NCBI RefSeq assembly: GCF_050947875.1
Contig: NC_134573.1
Coordinates: 33,315,615-33,379,614 of the forward strand
Length of the DNA stretch: 64,000 nucleotides
Origin: Dermacentor variabilis
Taxonomy: Eukaryota > Arthropoda > Arachnida > Ixodida > Ixodidae
Direction of reading: 5' to 3'
Shown piece after piece: positions 31,337-41,844 of the stretch. A program made the translations under genes and the position numbers. Position 1 is the stretch's first letter. The number at the start of each line of letters is the position of its first letter. The notes under the pieces are model-generated. The model made no database searches. It was given only the letters and a program-made list of their open reading frames with translations, and had not been told where the DNA came from.

Positions 31337-32995
31337 TCATCATCATCATCATCATCAGCCTAGTTACGCCCACTGCAGGGCAAAGGCCTCTCCCATACTT
31401 CTCCAACTACCCCGGTCATGTACTAATTGTGGCCATGTTGTCCCTGCAAACGTCTTAATGTCATCCGCCCACCTAACTTTCTGCCGCCCCCTGCTACGCA
31501 TCCCTTCCCTTGGAATCCAGTCCGTAACCCTTAGTGACCATCGGTTATCTTCCCTCCTCATTACATGTCCGGCCCATGCCCATTTCTTTTTCTTGATTTC
31601 AACTAAGATGTCGTTTACCCGCGTTTGTTGCCTCACCCAATCTGCTCTTTTCTTATCCCTTAACGTTACACCCATCATTCTTCTTTCCATAGCTCGTTGC
31701 GTCGTCCTCAATTTCAGCAGAACCCTTTTCGTAAGCCTCCAGGTTTCTGCCCCATATGTGAGTACTGGTAACACACAGCTGTTATACACTTTCCTTTTGA
31801 GGGATAGTGGCAACGTGCTGTTCATGATTTGAGAATGCCTGCCAAACGCACCCCAGCCCATTCTTATTCTTCTGGTTATTTCAGTCTCATGATCCGGATC
31901 CGTGGTCACTACCTGCCCTAAGTAGATGTATTCCCTTACCACTTCCAGTGCTTCGCTACCTATTGTAAACTGCTGTTCTCTTCCGAGTCTGTTAAACAAT
32001 ACTTTAGTTTTCTGCAGATTAATTTTCAGACCCACCCTTCTGCTTTGCCTCTCCAGGTCAGTGAGCATGCATTGCAATTGGTCTCCTGAGTTACTAAGCA
32101 AGGCAATATCATCAGCGAATCGCAAGTTGCTAAGGTATTCTCCATCAACTTTTATCCCCAATTCTTCCCACTCCAGGCCTCTGAATACCTCCTGTAAACA
32201 TGCTGTGAATAGCATTGGAGATATCGTATCTCCCTGTCTGACGCCTTTCTTTATAGGGATTTTGTTGCTTTCTTTGTGGAGGACTACGGTGGCTGTGGAG
32301 CCGCTATAGATATCTTCCAGTATCTTTACATATGGCTCATCTACACCCTGATTCCGTAATGCCTCCATGACTGCTGAGGTTTCGACTGAATCAAACGCTT
32401 TCTCGTAATCAATGAAAGCTATATATAACGGTTGGTTATATTCTGCACATTTCTCTATCACTTGATTGATAGTGTGAATATGGTCTATTGTTGAGTAGCC
32501 TTTACGGAATCCTGCCTGGTCTTTTGGTTGACAGAAGTCTAAGGTGTTCCTGATTCTATTTGCGATTACCTTAGTAAATACTTTGTAGGCAACGGACAGT
32601 AAGCTGATCGGTCTATAATTTTTCAAGTCTTTGGCGTCCCCTTTCTTATGGATTAGGATTATGTTAGCGTTCTTCCAAGATTCCGGTACGCTCGAGGTTA
32701 TGAGGCATTGCGTATACAGGGTGGCCAGTCTCTCTAGAACAATCTGACCACCATCCTTCAACAAATCTGCTTTTACCTGATCCTCCCCAGCTGCCTTCCC
32801 CCTTTGCATAGCTCCTAAGGCTTTCTTTACTTCTTCTGGCGTTACCTGTGGGATTTCGAATTCCTCTAGGCTATTCTCTCTTCCACAATCGTCGTGGGTG
32901 TCACTGGTACTGTATAAATCTCTATAGAACTCCTCAGCCACTTGAACTATCTCATCCATATTACTATAGTACAGAGGTGCAAATGGCATTTTAAT
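31337..32995 (-). mobile_element. 5'-truncated RTE-clade LINE with (TGA)n tail
   Basis: A minus-strand RTE LINE retaining only the ORF2 RT-to-end region, a very short 3' UTR (agttacgcc-type on the complement) and a 3' tail of seven TGA repeats (plus-strand tca units, 31337-31357). It interrupts PLE-3. The 5' edge is near 32995; the target duplication is unclear. Confidence 0.85.
31364..32989 (-). CDS. RTE ORF2 reverse transcriptase, partial but open, 541 aa
   Basis: This frame has no internal stop. It contains AEEFYRDLYST (linker after the endonuclease), PESWKNANIILIHKKGD, KNYRPISLLSVAYKVFTKVI, IAFIDYEKAFDSV (motif A), KGVRQGDTISPMLFTACLQE (motif B) and LRFADDIALLS (motif C, catalytic ADD). 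The RTE C-terminal region follows (VLPVLTYGAETWRLTK; WAGHVMRREDNRWSLRVTDW; RGRQKVRWADDIK) and ends FALQWA. The N-terminal endonuclease is lost to 5' truncation, so the copy is dead, but the open frame suggests a fairly recent insertion. The first Met is not a true start; the first few residues may be PLE-derived. Confidence 0.85.
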   Translation of the reverse strand: MPFAPLYYSNMDEIVQVAEEFYRDLYSTSDTHDDCGRENSLEEFEIPQVTPEEVKKALGAMQRGKAAGEDQVKADLLKDGGQIVLERLATLYTQCLITSSVPESWKNANIILIHKKGDAKDLKNYRPISLLSVAYKVFTKVIANRIRNTLDFCQPKDQAGFRKGYSTIDHIHTINQVIEKCAEYNQPLYIAFIDYEKAFDSVETSAVMEALRNQGVDEPYVKILEDIYSGSTATVVLHKESNKIPIKKGVRQGDTISPMLFTACLQEVFRGLEWEELGIKVDGEYLSNLRFADDIALLSNSGDQLQCMLTDLERQSRRVGLKINLQKTKVLFNRLGREQQFTIGSEALEVVREYIYLGQVVTTDPDHETEITRRIRMGWGAFGRHSQIMNSTLPLSLKRKVYNSCVLPVLTYGAETWRLTKRVLLKLRTTQRAMERRMMGVTLRDKKRADWVRQQTRVNDILVEIKKKKWAWAGHVMRREDNRWSLRVTDWIPREGMRSRGRQKVRWADDIKTFAGTTWPQLVHDRGSWRSMGEAFALQWA

Positions 32996-32999
32996 ATAT

Positions 33000-33548
33000 T
33001 AGAATGAACTGGGGTGAAGATTAACAGGGGGCTTGGCAGAATGGCGGAAATATTCACAACACACATGATCTTTTAAGCAACGTATTCTAAGGTCATGGTA
33101 TTGTAGTTCATCCTCTTTTGGTAGCTCCAAGGTGAACCTCAAACCCTGATCAAGCTGACTAAAAGGACCCACTATTTAGTCAACCTTGTCAGTAGAGTCG
33201 TCTCTGTCAATTAAAACCAAAAAATCAACGTCGTGATAGCTATCCCAGAAAGGCGGCGGTATAATGCCACATCCACCTGCGCCAAAAAATGCTATTGAGG
33301 ACGGGAGCCGCTCTTGATCCAATACAGATACCAGCCTTTTGTACGAAAAGCAAGTCATTCCATCCAATCATTGACGACCCCAGGTAACATGACAAAAGTT
33401 CAAGGAAACTTTCAACAGTAACACCATATTTTTGGACAAACCACATTTCATCATTGTGCTCCATAATGCATGCCTTGACACTGCACATTAATTGGTTGTG
33501 AGGCAAAGAATAAAAAAGGTACTCTACATCCACACTAAAAGGGCACAC
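33000..33548 (-). pseudogene. PLE-3 reverse transcriptase fragment
   Basis: The minus strand gives FSVDVEYLFYSLPHNQLM (motif A), KAGICIGSRAAPVLNSIFWR (motif B), VDFLVLIDRDD (motif C, degraded) and a thumb start (LELPKEDELQYHDLRIRCLK). The sequence ends where the RTE LINE begins. Stops and shifts separate the pieces. Confidence 0.75.
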
Positions 33549-33551
33549 TTT

Positions 33552-34327
33552 CCTGGATATTTTGATGAGAGGTATTCCACAACGCTCTCGGAATTTGGGT
33601 TAAAACTCGAAGAGGCAGAAGGCCGAAACAAAGAGCAGGAAGAAGAACATGGCAGTTGCACCCTATGCACATCGCCTGTCTCATGGCCTGAAGGACGTTG
33701 CAAGTCGTTATGGGGTGTAGGCTGTTTTTTCTGCTCCTGGAAAATTGAGTTCTGTTTCTCTGGCGGTTGAAAGGCGAGAAAGTGGAGCAGAAAGTAATTG
33801 TGACGTAAGGTGTAAAGTAAAACATGTTAATAAGTGTGCAGGCTGCACTACCGATGTCGTACACTCTTTCCCGCTCACGTGTGGACGAGTGTACATAGGG
33901 CAAACCGGCCGGTGCATCAATGTAAGACTTAGGGAGCATGAATTGTCCTTGGACAAGAATGATTAAACGCATGTGTCGGTCCATTTTCGGCAATGTAAGT
34001 ATAAGCCTCTGGCCAAAGAGGCAATTTTGTTTTAGCATACTAATGCATCCATCAGATTGTCGTGGAAGGAGCCCACATTGAGCGAAAGGGCACGTGGTGG
34101 ATTAGTTAGCCTTCGATTGCGCTTTCTCAGCAGGAATTAACGTACCCAGATAGCTTGATACGGTAACAGATGCCTTGTATACACGTCGCCCGGTTGGGCG
34201 TTCCTTGATTGACCATGTAATCGCCTGCGTCGCTTCTGTACCTGATGTGTGTTTTGTAAGCTTAATTGTGAGTCAGCGCTCGTCCTGTCTCCTTTCACTC
34301 TGTCCTCGTCTTGTTCGCGCTGTTGCC
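33552..34327 (+). pseudogene. Inverted PLE-3 copy: linker, GIY-YIG and 3' terminus
   Basis: On the plus strand, frame 33745-33966 gives the nuclease (DVVHSFPLTCGRVYIGQTGR, CINVRLREHELSLDKND). The preceding linker (around 33650-33720) is one frame off. The 3' UTR matches the complement of 29648-29960, and the element ends ttgttcgcgctgttgcc at about 34327. It has no RT of its own, so it looks like a 5'-truncated PLE joined head to head with the minus-strand copy. Confidence 0.75.
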
Positions 34328-34469
34328 ACTATGAATGTATACTAACTCACCCAACTTTCCACTTTAGTACTTCCCATAGTTCCCGTGCTGGTACAACCAT
34401 ACTCATTGCAGCTCCCGCAGAACACTAGCGCCAAAGTTCCCTCTAGTGATTATGGCATGAAACTCTAGG

Positions 34470-35400
34470 TGCACCGCTACGTGATATCTGGTGGAAGTGC
34501 CTTTGCGTTCATGTTCGTGGCGCCCCCGTCAAACCGACCCTCCGAAGACAACACTAGTGTGGCCCCGGACCATCGAGAAAGCGACATGCTACAAAACCTG
34601 CCCCCGGAGCACGGACCTCTACCTGAGAGAACCGGGACGATCGTCGCCATAACAAACACAATGGCAGCCTCAGCGTCCCCCATCGTTAGGCAACAGCCAA
34701 AGGAGCTACCTACTTTCCGCGGATCATGACTTGAAGACCCGGACAACAGGTTGGAAACATACGAAAGGGTCGCTACATTCGATAACTCAAACTTCGATGA
34801 GAAACTACAGCATTTATGCTTCTTAGACGATGCCGCCAAAACGTGGTTCTAGAATAGTGAGAAACCTGCCAAGGTGGGACTTCTTGCGTTGCGCCTTCTT
34901 GAACACCTTCACGAGTGTAGTCCAGTAAAGAGAGGGCTGTGGTGACATTGGAATCCCGTGGGCAACACCCGATTAAGAACATTGCGACATACACGAAACA
35001 TGTGACCCACCTGCTCCTCCACGCCGATCAGGACATGTCCGAGGACAAGAAAGCTCGCCTCCTCATGCGCGGTGTAAAGCAACAGTGTTTCTGCGGATTG
35101 ATTCGTAATCCACCCAAAACCGTTACAGAACTCATAAGAGCCACGGTCATCTAGAAGACGCCGGAAATGCGCACCAGGAAAGATGACCGCCAAGTGCCTT
35201 CACCAAAGGGCGAAATCCAAGCAATAGGCTCCCGCGAGCTCCGAGAGAGTTCATTAGAGCCGTTGTGCGCGAAGAACTGCGCAGTATGTTAACCTGAACG
35301 CAACCTGAATTAGCCGCCATTGCTGACATCATCCAAGAGGAGATCCAGCAGTCACTTGGAGTCCCTAATCGTAGACAATGGTGACAAACATCAGCCAGGA
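34470..35400 (+). pseudogene. Gypsy-1-family fragment: LTR tip, primer site and gag
   Basis: cgctacgtgata (LTR 3' tip) is followed by tctggtggaagtgcc (the same primer-site position as Gypsy-1). Gag remnants in several frames follow: QWQPQ-like near 34670, DQDMSEDKKARLLMRGVKQQ at about 35020-35080, and VVREELRSMLT plus IIQEEIQQSLGVP at 35255-35370. The last part parallels VVHEELQKIFPS and VKDEVQRSLAVP in Gypsy-1. Protease and later genes are absent. Confidence 0.65.
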
Positions 35401-35737
35401 ATATAAACATCTGAACAAGGGCACGCAGATCGCATATATAGGAGTTACAGCCGTCAGCGATGCACTTGTCCTCTCAAATTCCGTCGAAGATATAACAACG
35501 GTGCGTGGTTCCCGAATCACTTTTCGATAATAAGCCGAAAGCTTCAGGTACCTATGTATGTGGTGCCCTTGGAGGTGACCTTGGCGAAACTGCACCCTGA
35601 GGAAAAATCGCCGACGCTGCAAAGAGCAAAAACACGACAAAAATGCTAAGATTGACGTCACATATTCAGGGAGGCTCCTGGAAACAAAGTAAATTAGTGA
35701 CTTTGAAAAGGAAATTTGGTACACTTCGGTCTGGTTG
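35401..35737. other. Spacer, nothing recognised
   Basis: Possibly the body of the SINE whose head lies at 35738-35806, but I cannot show it. Confidence 0.3.
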
Positions 35738-35806
35738 GGAATCGAGCCCGGTGTTCAGGGGAGTGAGGCGAGCACGCTTCCCTAAGGCCGCAGTCCTAGC
35801 TCAGTA
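35738..35806 (-). repeat. tRNA-derived SINE head
   Basis: On the minus strand gcgtgctcgcctcactcccc sits in the tRNA D/anticodon-arm position and gggctcgattccc is a good B box (GGTTCGANNCC with one change). The A box (ctgagctaggactgc) is weak. This is a SINE or tRNA pseudogene, not a working tRNA. Confidence 0.5.
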
Positions 35807-35991
35807 AAGGTGTGCGCAGTGCGTGCCTGATGGCACACGTTACGTCGCAGCCATCTCGCTGATTAGTGCGCGCGTCACCGGACGGCGCACATGACGGTGC
35901 AGAAGAGGTGGCGCCAGGTCCTGAGTGTATAAAATGAGCGCGTTCGTTCTTCACATTCTCAGATCTACAAAATGTATCATCTTTCGAATTA
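35807..35991. other. Spacer left of the I-group LINE
   Basis: Holds gtataaaat at 35927-35935, which resembles a TATA box, but no gene follows it. Confidence 0.35.
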
Positions 35992-35998
35992 CCACACG

Positions 35999-36020
35999 TG
36001 TGTGTGTGTGTGTGTGTGTG
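35999..36020. repeat. (TG)n run forming the LINE 3' tail
   Basis: Read on the minus strand it is a (CA)n tail at the 3' end of the I-group LINE, next to the target duplication. Confidence 0.85.
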
Positions 36021-36192
36021 AAGTGATTTTTGGAAAGGAAACGGAAGAGATGAGTGCAGCGCCGTAACTGTCTCTCACAGGAGGACACCTCAACAGCACT
36101 GCACGGGGAAGGGGGAATGGGAAGAAAAGGATGAAGGAGAGAAAGACTGGACGAACGTGGGAAGGCGGAAAAAAAGAATGTGAGTGCGGGGC

Positions 36193-39100
36193 TCACAGCC
36201 GCGCTCTCAAGTGCGTCGCATTGCAGTAGTCTAGCAGTGCCGAGAGAGCATGCTTCACGATGGACGAGTGGGCTGCAGGGAATAGCAGCGCGGTCGCCGT
36301 ATCGTAAGTCAATCCCAGTCGCCGATAGACTGTACACAAGTCCGTGCGCTCCACATCGAAGGCAGGGCAGCGAAGTAGCAAGTGGTCGAGCGTCTCCGTG
36401 TCGGCGCAGTTGCTGCACGCGGGGTCGCCAATTCCCTGCAGCCTGTGCGTTCTGGCAGCCGTCCTGTAGCAGCCGACGCGCAGGCGAAGCAGGAAAGAGC
36501 GGTCCGCCCGGGAGAAGCCCACGCTGGGGAGGAGCCGAAGTGACGCACCCGCGGCGACGCGCTGGTCCGGGTGCTGCGCACGGAGCGTTCGCAGAATGGT
36601 TGCTTTGGCCACGTCGAAGCCGCTGACCGAGGTAGCGAGGGGGAAGCGCAGGGAGTGAGCCTGCTTTGCGAGAGCGTCCGCGGCTTCGTTCCCTTGCAGG
36701 CCGATGTGCGCTGGAACCCATTGCAACGCCAAATCGCAGCCCTGGCTGACGAGATGGCGGAGCTTTGAGCCGACGCGCTGCACCAATGGAGGTCCAAGGT
36801 AATCCTTCGCCAGCATACACAGTGCCGCGCGCGAGTCCGAAAGGATCGCGGCAGAAACAACACTGCGCTGTTGAAGCAGGAGATCAGCTGCTAGGTCGAT
36901 CGCAGCAAGCTCGGCCACCGTCGACGACCACACAGCACGAAGGCGGCACTGCCGTGTAGCGCAAATATCCGGCGCCGTGCACGCTGCAGCACCAGAACCA
37001 TCACTCACCACGGAGCCGTCGGTGTAAACGAGCAGCCGGCCCCCTAGGCGCTCGTGTAGCAATGCGGCCGTTTCCTGCTGCATAGCACAAACAGCTGTTT
37101 GACGCTTGGACTTGACGCCTGGCACCGTGGTGTTTACATCGAGTAGCGCGGAGGCGTGCGGCGATACCGGCAGTGGTAGGAGTTGCGGCGTCGACGCGAC
37201 GAGTGCGCTGAACTCGGTGGCACGCTGGCCCATGCCCGAGCCCTCGAGGGTGTGGAGGCGACAAACGAGGCGTTGTCCCTGTGGCGAACGTTGAAGGCGC
37301 TCGATGTGGTTCATCGCTTGCTTCCGTGCGCGAAGTGAGGGCGGCCAGTCTCCCGCTTCGGCGAGAGTTGCTCCTACTTGCGAGTTGCGAGGAAGCCCGT
37401 AAAGTTGGCGAATTACGGTGCGGTGCTCCATGTCGATGGCGTTCCAGTTGGTGGCTCTGTCGTTCGTGAGGGGAAGCGCATAGAGTGCTCGCGTTGTTGC
37501 GACAGAGTTGTAAACTCGAAGCGCAAGTTGCGGTGTACAGCCACGACCACGGGCGAGCAGGGAGCGTGCGGCGCCAGCCACCTTCTTAGAATTCTTGCAG
37601 AGCTGGGAGACGGCGGCGTTAAAGTTGACCCGGCAGTCGATGTCAAGTCCGAGATAGCGCACTTTTCTCTGCCACGGGAGGGGGCTTCCGCGCAGCGTGA
37701 GACAAGGCATTTCGAAGCGCGCACGAGCACGGGGGTGTACCAACAACGCCTCAGTTTTTGACGCCGAGAGCTGGAGCCCTATGCTGGCGAGATATTCATC
37801 GACGGCATTGATCGCCGACTGCAGGAATTCTCGCACTTGGAAGCCGAGGGACGTGGGCCCGCAGGCGAACAGTGCAATGTCATCGGCGTAGATCGCCACG
37901 TGGACTTCGTGGGCTGTCATCTTGGGGATGTAGTCAGGTAGTCTTGCCAGAGCCAAGTTAAAAAGAAATGGGCTGATCACGCTGCCCTGGGGAACCCCGG
38001 AGGTCACGCTGCGAGGGGCACTGAGCGTGTCACCAACTCGCACTCTGAGCGTGCGGTCACTGAGGAAGGCCGCAATGTAGTCAAAGAGGCGGCCGGTGAC
38101 ACGTAGCTCACGGAGGGCTTGAATGATGGTGGTGTGAGGGAGACCATCAAATGCGCGTTGCACATCGAGCAGCACGAGATATCCGGCTTCTTGGCGACTT
38201 GCTGCGTGCTCGAGCGTAGCTACGACGTCCGCGAGCGAGTCAGCTGCTGAGCGCAGTCGCCGGAAACCACTCTGTTCAGGGGCGAAAGCGTCGAGGGCGG
38301 AGGCAATCCACTCAAGGCGGCGCAAAGCCATGGCCTCCAGAGTTTTGCCGGCTACCGAAGTAAGCGACACTGGGCGATAGGAGCTGACGCTCGTGGCAGC
38401 TTTGCGCGCTTGAGAATAGGGACGACTATCGCCTCTTTCCAGTCAGCAGGAGTAATGCCACTGCGCCAGACGGCATTGAAGGCCTCGAGTAGGGAAGGGA
38501 GCTGCGCTGCGTCGACGTTCCTGAGGACCTGATGAGTTAGTCCGTCGGCACCAGCCGCTGAGCGTCGTTTACGCGTGTTCAAAACAATGCGCAACTCACT
38601 GAGGGTAAACTCGGCCGAGCAAAGCACCTCAACGTGCTCCAAGATTGCCCTCGTAGGAAAGTAGCGCAAGGGAGCGAGGAGTTCAGCCTTGTTGTGCGGC
38701 GGTAGTTCGCAGGATGCACTGACGGGGCGCACAGACGGTGGCGGTGGGGCGAAGGCATCGGCGAAGAGTTCGGCCAGTTGCTCTGTGCTCAAGCCCGTAG
38801 CCACCGCGATGGAGAGTGCAGGATGGCGAGGGATCTTGGGACGGAGGAGGGAAGCGAGAATGCGCCAAGGGCGCGACTTGTCGCGTGTGTCCTCCAATGA
38901 CACGCAGAGACTTTGCCAGCTCTGATTGCGGCGCTGCCTGGCGTGACGGCGACACGCAGCGTCCAGGCGGTTGTATAAAGTCCAAAGCTCCACCTTGTCG
39001 CTCTTGATGGCACGGCGTTCGGCGCGACGACGGACAGCGCGCAGATTGAGAAGCTTGATATCGGGGACCGGCGTTCCAGCAGGCACCGCGCACGATTTTG

Positions 39101-39947
39101 TAGCGGCATCCAAACACCTCGTAAGATGCGTAAGAAAGTTTGTATTTGCCGGAGGGGATATTGCGCAGAGGGACCGAAAATGGGACCAGTCCGTGACGCG
39201 GTACGTACATGTCCTCGTGCGGTTCAGGCCGAGTGGGTCGAGAGAGATCGGATAGTGATCCGACCCCTGCGTGTCAGGGCTGCGAACCCACTCGTAGTGG
39301 CATCGCTCACTCGCCAGCGACAAGTCTATCGCACTCCCGTGTACCCTCCGACGCACAAATGTGGGACTTCCGGTGTTGATGATTAGCAGGCCCGAAGCAT
39401 GGATGGAACTCAGCAGGTCCCTGCCGTTCGGCTCACTGTGGGCGCTTCCCCACGCCGTGTGGTGGGAGTTGAAATCACCGCACACGACACAGTCACCACC
39501 GATGCGCGCGGTGAGGCTCTCGATGAAGGTCGTATCCCACCGTCGTACGGGTTGCACGTACACGCTGGCGACACAAGTGTCGACCCCCCCAACGCGTACA
39601 GTCACAGCCACACACTCTACGGAGGTGGGCACAATGTCGGCCACACGAACGACGGCTTGGGCAAGACTCCCACGGACGTAAATAGACGCGCGGGAGCGAC
39701 CGGGTTGATGGAGCGGATCACAGCACTGCACGTTGGCGCAAGTCCGTAACTCGCAGGTGGTCGCACTGTGGTAGCCCACAAATCCCGGAAAGTTGCACTC
39801 CCCGTCGCGCGTGTATGTCTCTTGCAACGCGAGCACGTCGTACTCGTGCAGAAGTAGGTGTTCAGAAAGTTCGGCGTGTCGTCGGCGCAGCGAGCGCACG
39901 TTCCACTGCAGGATGCGCGGCCGACGTTTTGCTGTGCGACTAGCCAT
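36193..39947 (-). pseudogene. I-group LINE ORF2: endonuclease, RT and RNase H, one frameshift
   Basis: Frame 39947-38352 holds the APE-type endonuclease: LQWNVRSLRRRHAELSEHL, LALQETYT, VVCGDFNSHHTAWGS, and the terminal SDHYPISL. It runs to the RT start (KEAIVVPILKRAK). Frame 38370-36193 continues: SLTSVAGKTLEAMALRRLEW, YLVLLDVQRAFDG (motif A), SGVPQGSVISPFLFNLALA (motif B), AIYADDIALFA (motif C), RNase H (VYTDGSVVSDGSG; LQWVPAHIGLQGNEAADAL) and CSNCADTETLDHLLLRC. All catalytic residues look present. A single-base shift lies at about 38395-38410, between LKRAK and the YRPVSL block. Confidence 0.88.
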
Positions 39948-41844
39948 GGTGATTGTGTTGCTGTTGACATGCCACTGCCTGCAGGCAGATGGCCCGGAGC
40001 GGATGGTCAGCTGGCAGCAAGGTGCTGACTGCTTGCATGGTGAGCAGCAGGTTTTCTACCAGCTGAACCATAGTAGTTTGGGCGGGTGGAGCAGCAGTAT
40101 CCTGTGTCTGCTGGCGTTGAGAGGCACGAGGGGCTGGTACCGGATGCCTGGGTGCAGGAGTGGGGCCCTTCAGCACGCTCGCATAGGACCGCGCCGAAGA
40201 TGAGGACTGCTGTGGCTGCTTCTCCTCCCGGACTCCTGCTATGACAGCACGCCTCGACAATGCCGAGGTGGAGGAAGCCATGATGGTGGCCACCTCCCGT
40301 TCTTCCTGCCATTTGGGGCAGGCGGGAGTGTCGGCCCTATGGGGGCCCCCGCAGTTCCGGCAGCGGACTTTCTCGCAGGAGGCGCCCTCCGCGTGGCTTT
40401 TGCCGCAGGAGATGCAGTCGGTCGGCCATCTGCAGGACTCCAGCACGTGCCCGAAGTGGCCGCACTGCCGACATTGCACTGGACGGGGCCGGGCAGGTCG
40501 CACCCTGAACCCGAGCTTGAAAAGGCGCACGTGTTCAGGGGGGACCGGTCCCGCGAATCGGATGGTGATGGTGCTCTCCTCCCTCGTTGCCGACAGCACG
40601 GGAACGCTCGACTCGATGGCTCCCAGCAGGTCTGTGTCCGCGGGTAACCCGACCACCCCGTGCAGGAAGCCGGTGCTCTTGCCGCGCTCGGCTTGCAGTC
40701 GGGCAGTCACTGGAATTCCGTGCAGCTCAGTGACTGCCAGCAGCTCCTCCAGGCATTCCCGGGTGGTAGTATCGGCGGCCACGATGTTGCGCTTATGGTT
40801 AACGCGAACCACTGCAACACCGGGCCGCGAAGAGAGGGTTGCAGCGAGTGAGAGGCGCGGTGCTCCTCGGAAGGTTCCGCCGGGCGCCGAGGGACGGAAG
40901 AGCACCGTACCGACGACCGCGGGGTCAACCGGAAGTGCAGCAGTCGCCAGGGCTCGTGCACGGCGCCGGTCCCTCTTTGACTGCACGAGCGTGAAGTCGG
41001 ACGTGGTGGACTCGCGGGCGGATGGTGTCACTCTCTGTGCTGCGGCTGTAGGCACACTGGGGGTGACCAGGGTAGCGGGCGGGCGCCGCGAGTCGTCCGT
41101 TGCCCCGGGAGACGAACGGGAAACATGGGCAGGCTCCTTCCTCTTCTTCTGCTTCTTCTGCCCCTTTGGCTTCGGCCGCGAAGCAGGCTGGCATGGTGCG
41201 TCCTTCAGGAACCGCGCCGCGGGGTGATCAGGGCCCTGATGTGACGAAACAGTGGGTGTTGCGTCCGTCAGCTCCATCTCGTCGGCAGCGCTTTCGTTTG
41301 TAGATGGTTCGCTAGCAGACGCTGCAGGGGACGCGCCGCCATCAGGAGCAGACGGCGCGTCGAGGATGGTTCCGGGCGCGCCCTTGCTCTGAGGGGGCGC
41401 GGAGGCGGCGGCTGTAGACTCGGCGGGATGTCGAGAGGTGGTGCTCGCCCTTCTTGGAGGGCCTCCGTCTTGGGCGGCAGGCGGAGAGGAGGTGGCGGCT
41501 GTTTCGCCCGAGTGTGGGGAAATGGCGCTGCCGCGGTCCGGTTGCTGCACGTGGCAGCTGGCTGCCGTGTGCTGCTCCGGGCTGGGGGGAGAGCTCGACG
41601 GCTGCTTACGTTGCCCGGTTGGCTCCTCGTCCTCGCTCTCCGTCTCGCGGGCGCGTTTCCGGGAGCTGGACATATCCATGTCCTCGTCGTCAAAGGGGGG
41701 GGAGCGGGACCGAAGCATGGGGCTCTTGTACTGGGTGGCCGTCCTGGAGAGGCTTCGAAGCGGTAGTAGGCAGGGGGGGATCCACAGGGAGATCGAGGGT
41801 GGCGGCCCGTTGACTGAGCCACTGGCCCAGCATGCGAGTGGCAC
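39940..41844 (-). CDS. I-group LINE ORF1, gag-like nucleic-acid-binding protein, 634 aa
   Basis: The frame is open throughout. The N-terminal 300 residues are rich in P, S, A and E with basic patches (KPKGQKKQKKRKEPAHV), and a central folded region follows (FLHGVVGLPADTDLLGAIES). Three zinc knuckles come near residues 470-530: CRQCGHFGHVLESC (CX2CX4HX4C), CISCGKSHAEGASC and CRNCGGPHRADTPAC. Such ORF1 proteins coat the LINE RNA. It ends NHHG and its stop overlaps the ORF2 start. The first ATG is at 41844; the frame could extend slightly upstream. A 328-codon plus-strand frame here is a shadow. Confidence 0.88.
   Translation of the reverse strand: MPLACWASGSVNGPPPSISLWIPPCLLPLRSLSRTATQYKSPMLRSRSPPFDDEDMDMSSSRKRARETESEDEEPTGQRKQPSSSPPSPEQHTAASCHVQQPDRGSAISPHSGETAATSSPPAAQDGGPPRRASTTSRHPAESTAAASAPPQSKGAPGTILDAPSAPDGGASPAASASEPSTNESAADEMELTDATPTVSSHQGPDHPAARFLKDAPCQPASRPKPKGQKKQKKRKEPAHVSRSSPGATDDSRRPPATLVTPSVPTAAAQRVTPSARESTTSDFTLVQSKRDRRRARALATAALPVDPAVVGTVLFRPSAPGGTFRGAPRLSLAATLSSRPGVAVVRVNHKRNIVAADTTTRECLEELLAVTELHGIPVTARLQAERGKSTGFLHGVVGLPADTDLLGAIESSVPVLSATREESTITIRFAGPVPPEHVRLFKLGFRVRPARPRPVQCRQCGHFGHVLESCRWPTDCISCGKSHAEGASCEKVRCRNCGGPHRADTPACPKWQEEREVATIMASSTSALSRRAVIAGVREEKQPQQSSSSARSYASVLKGPTPAPRHPVPAPRASQRQQTQDTAAPPAQTTMVQLVENLLLTMQAVSTLLPADHPLRAICLQAVACQQQHNHHG

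Larger units (their letters stand above)
29648..34327. mobile_element. Penelope-like composite (PLE-3) with inverted 3'-half copies
   Basis: A minus-strand PLE (RT 33548-33000, linker and nuclease 31300-30871 and 30055-29930, terminus about 29715-29648) is joined near 33550 to a plus-strand copy of the PLE 3' half (33552-34327). Both outer ends carry the terminus (plus-strand gagtcagcgctcgtcctg at the right, its complement at the left). The unit is thus a large interrupted palindrome. A Harbinger-type element (30056-30870) and an RTE LINE (31337-32995) were inserted later. Confidence 0.75.

Noticed and set aside
35738..35806. Functional tRNA gene
   Set aside because: The B box is near consensus, but the A box and acceptor stem do not pair convincingly; more likely a SINE head.
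36765..39386. Numerous plus-strand frames of 60-130 codons
   Set aside because: All antisense to the LINE ORF2, which has complete catalytic motifs on the minus strand.
40241..41227. 328-codon plus-strand frame
   Set aside because: Antisense to the zinc-knuckle ORF1 of the I-group LINE; composition reflects GC-rich codons on the other strand and no domain is present.
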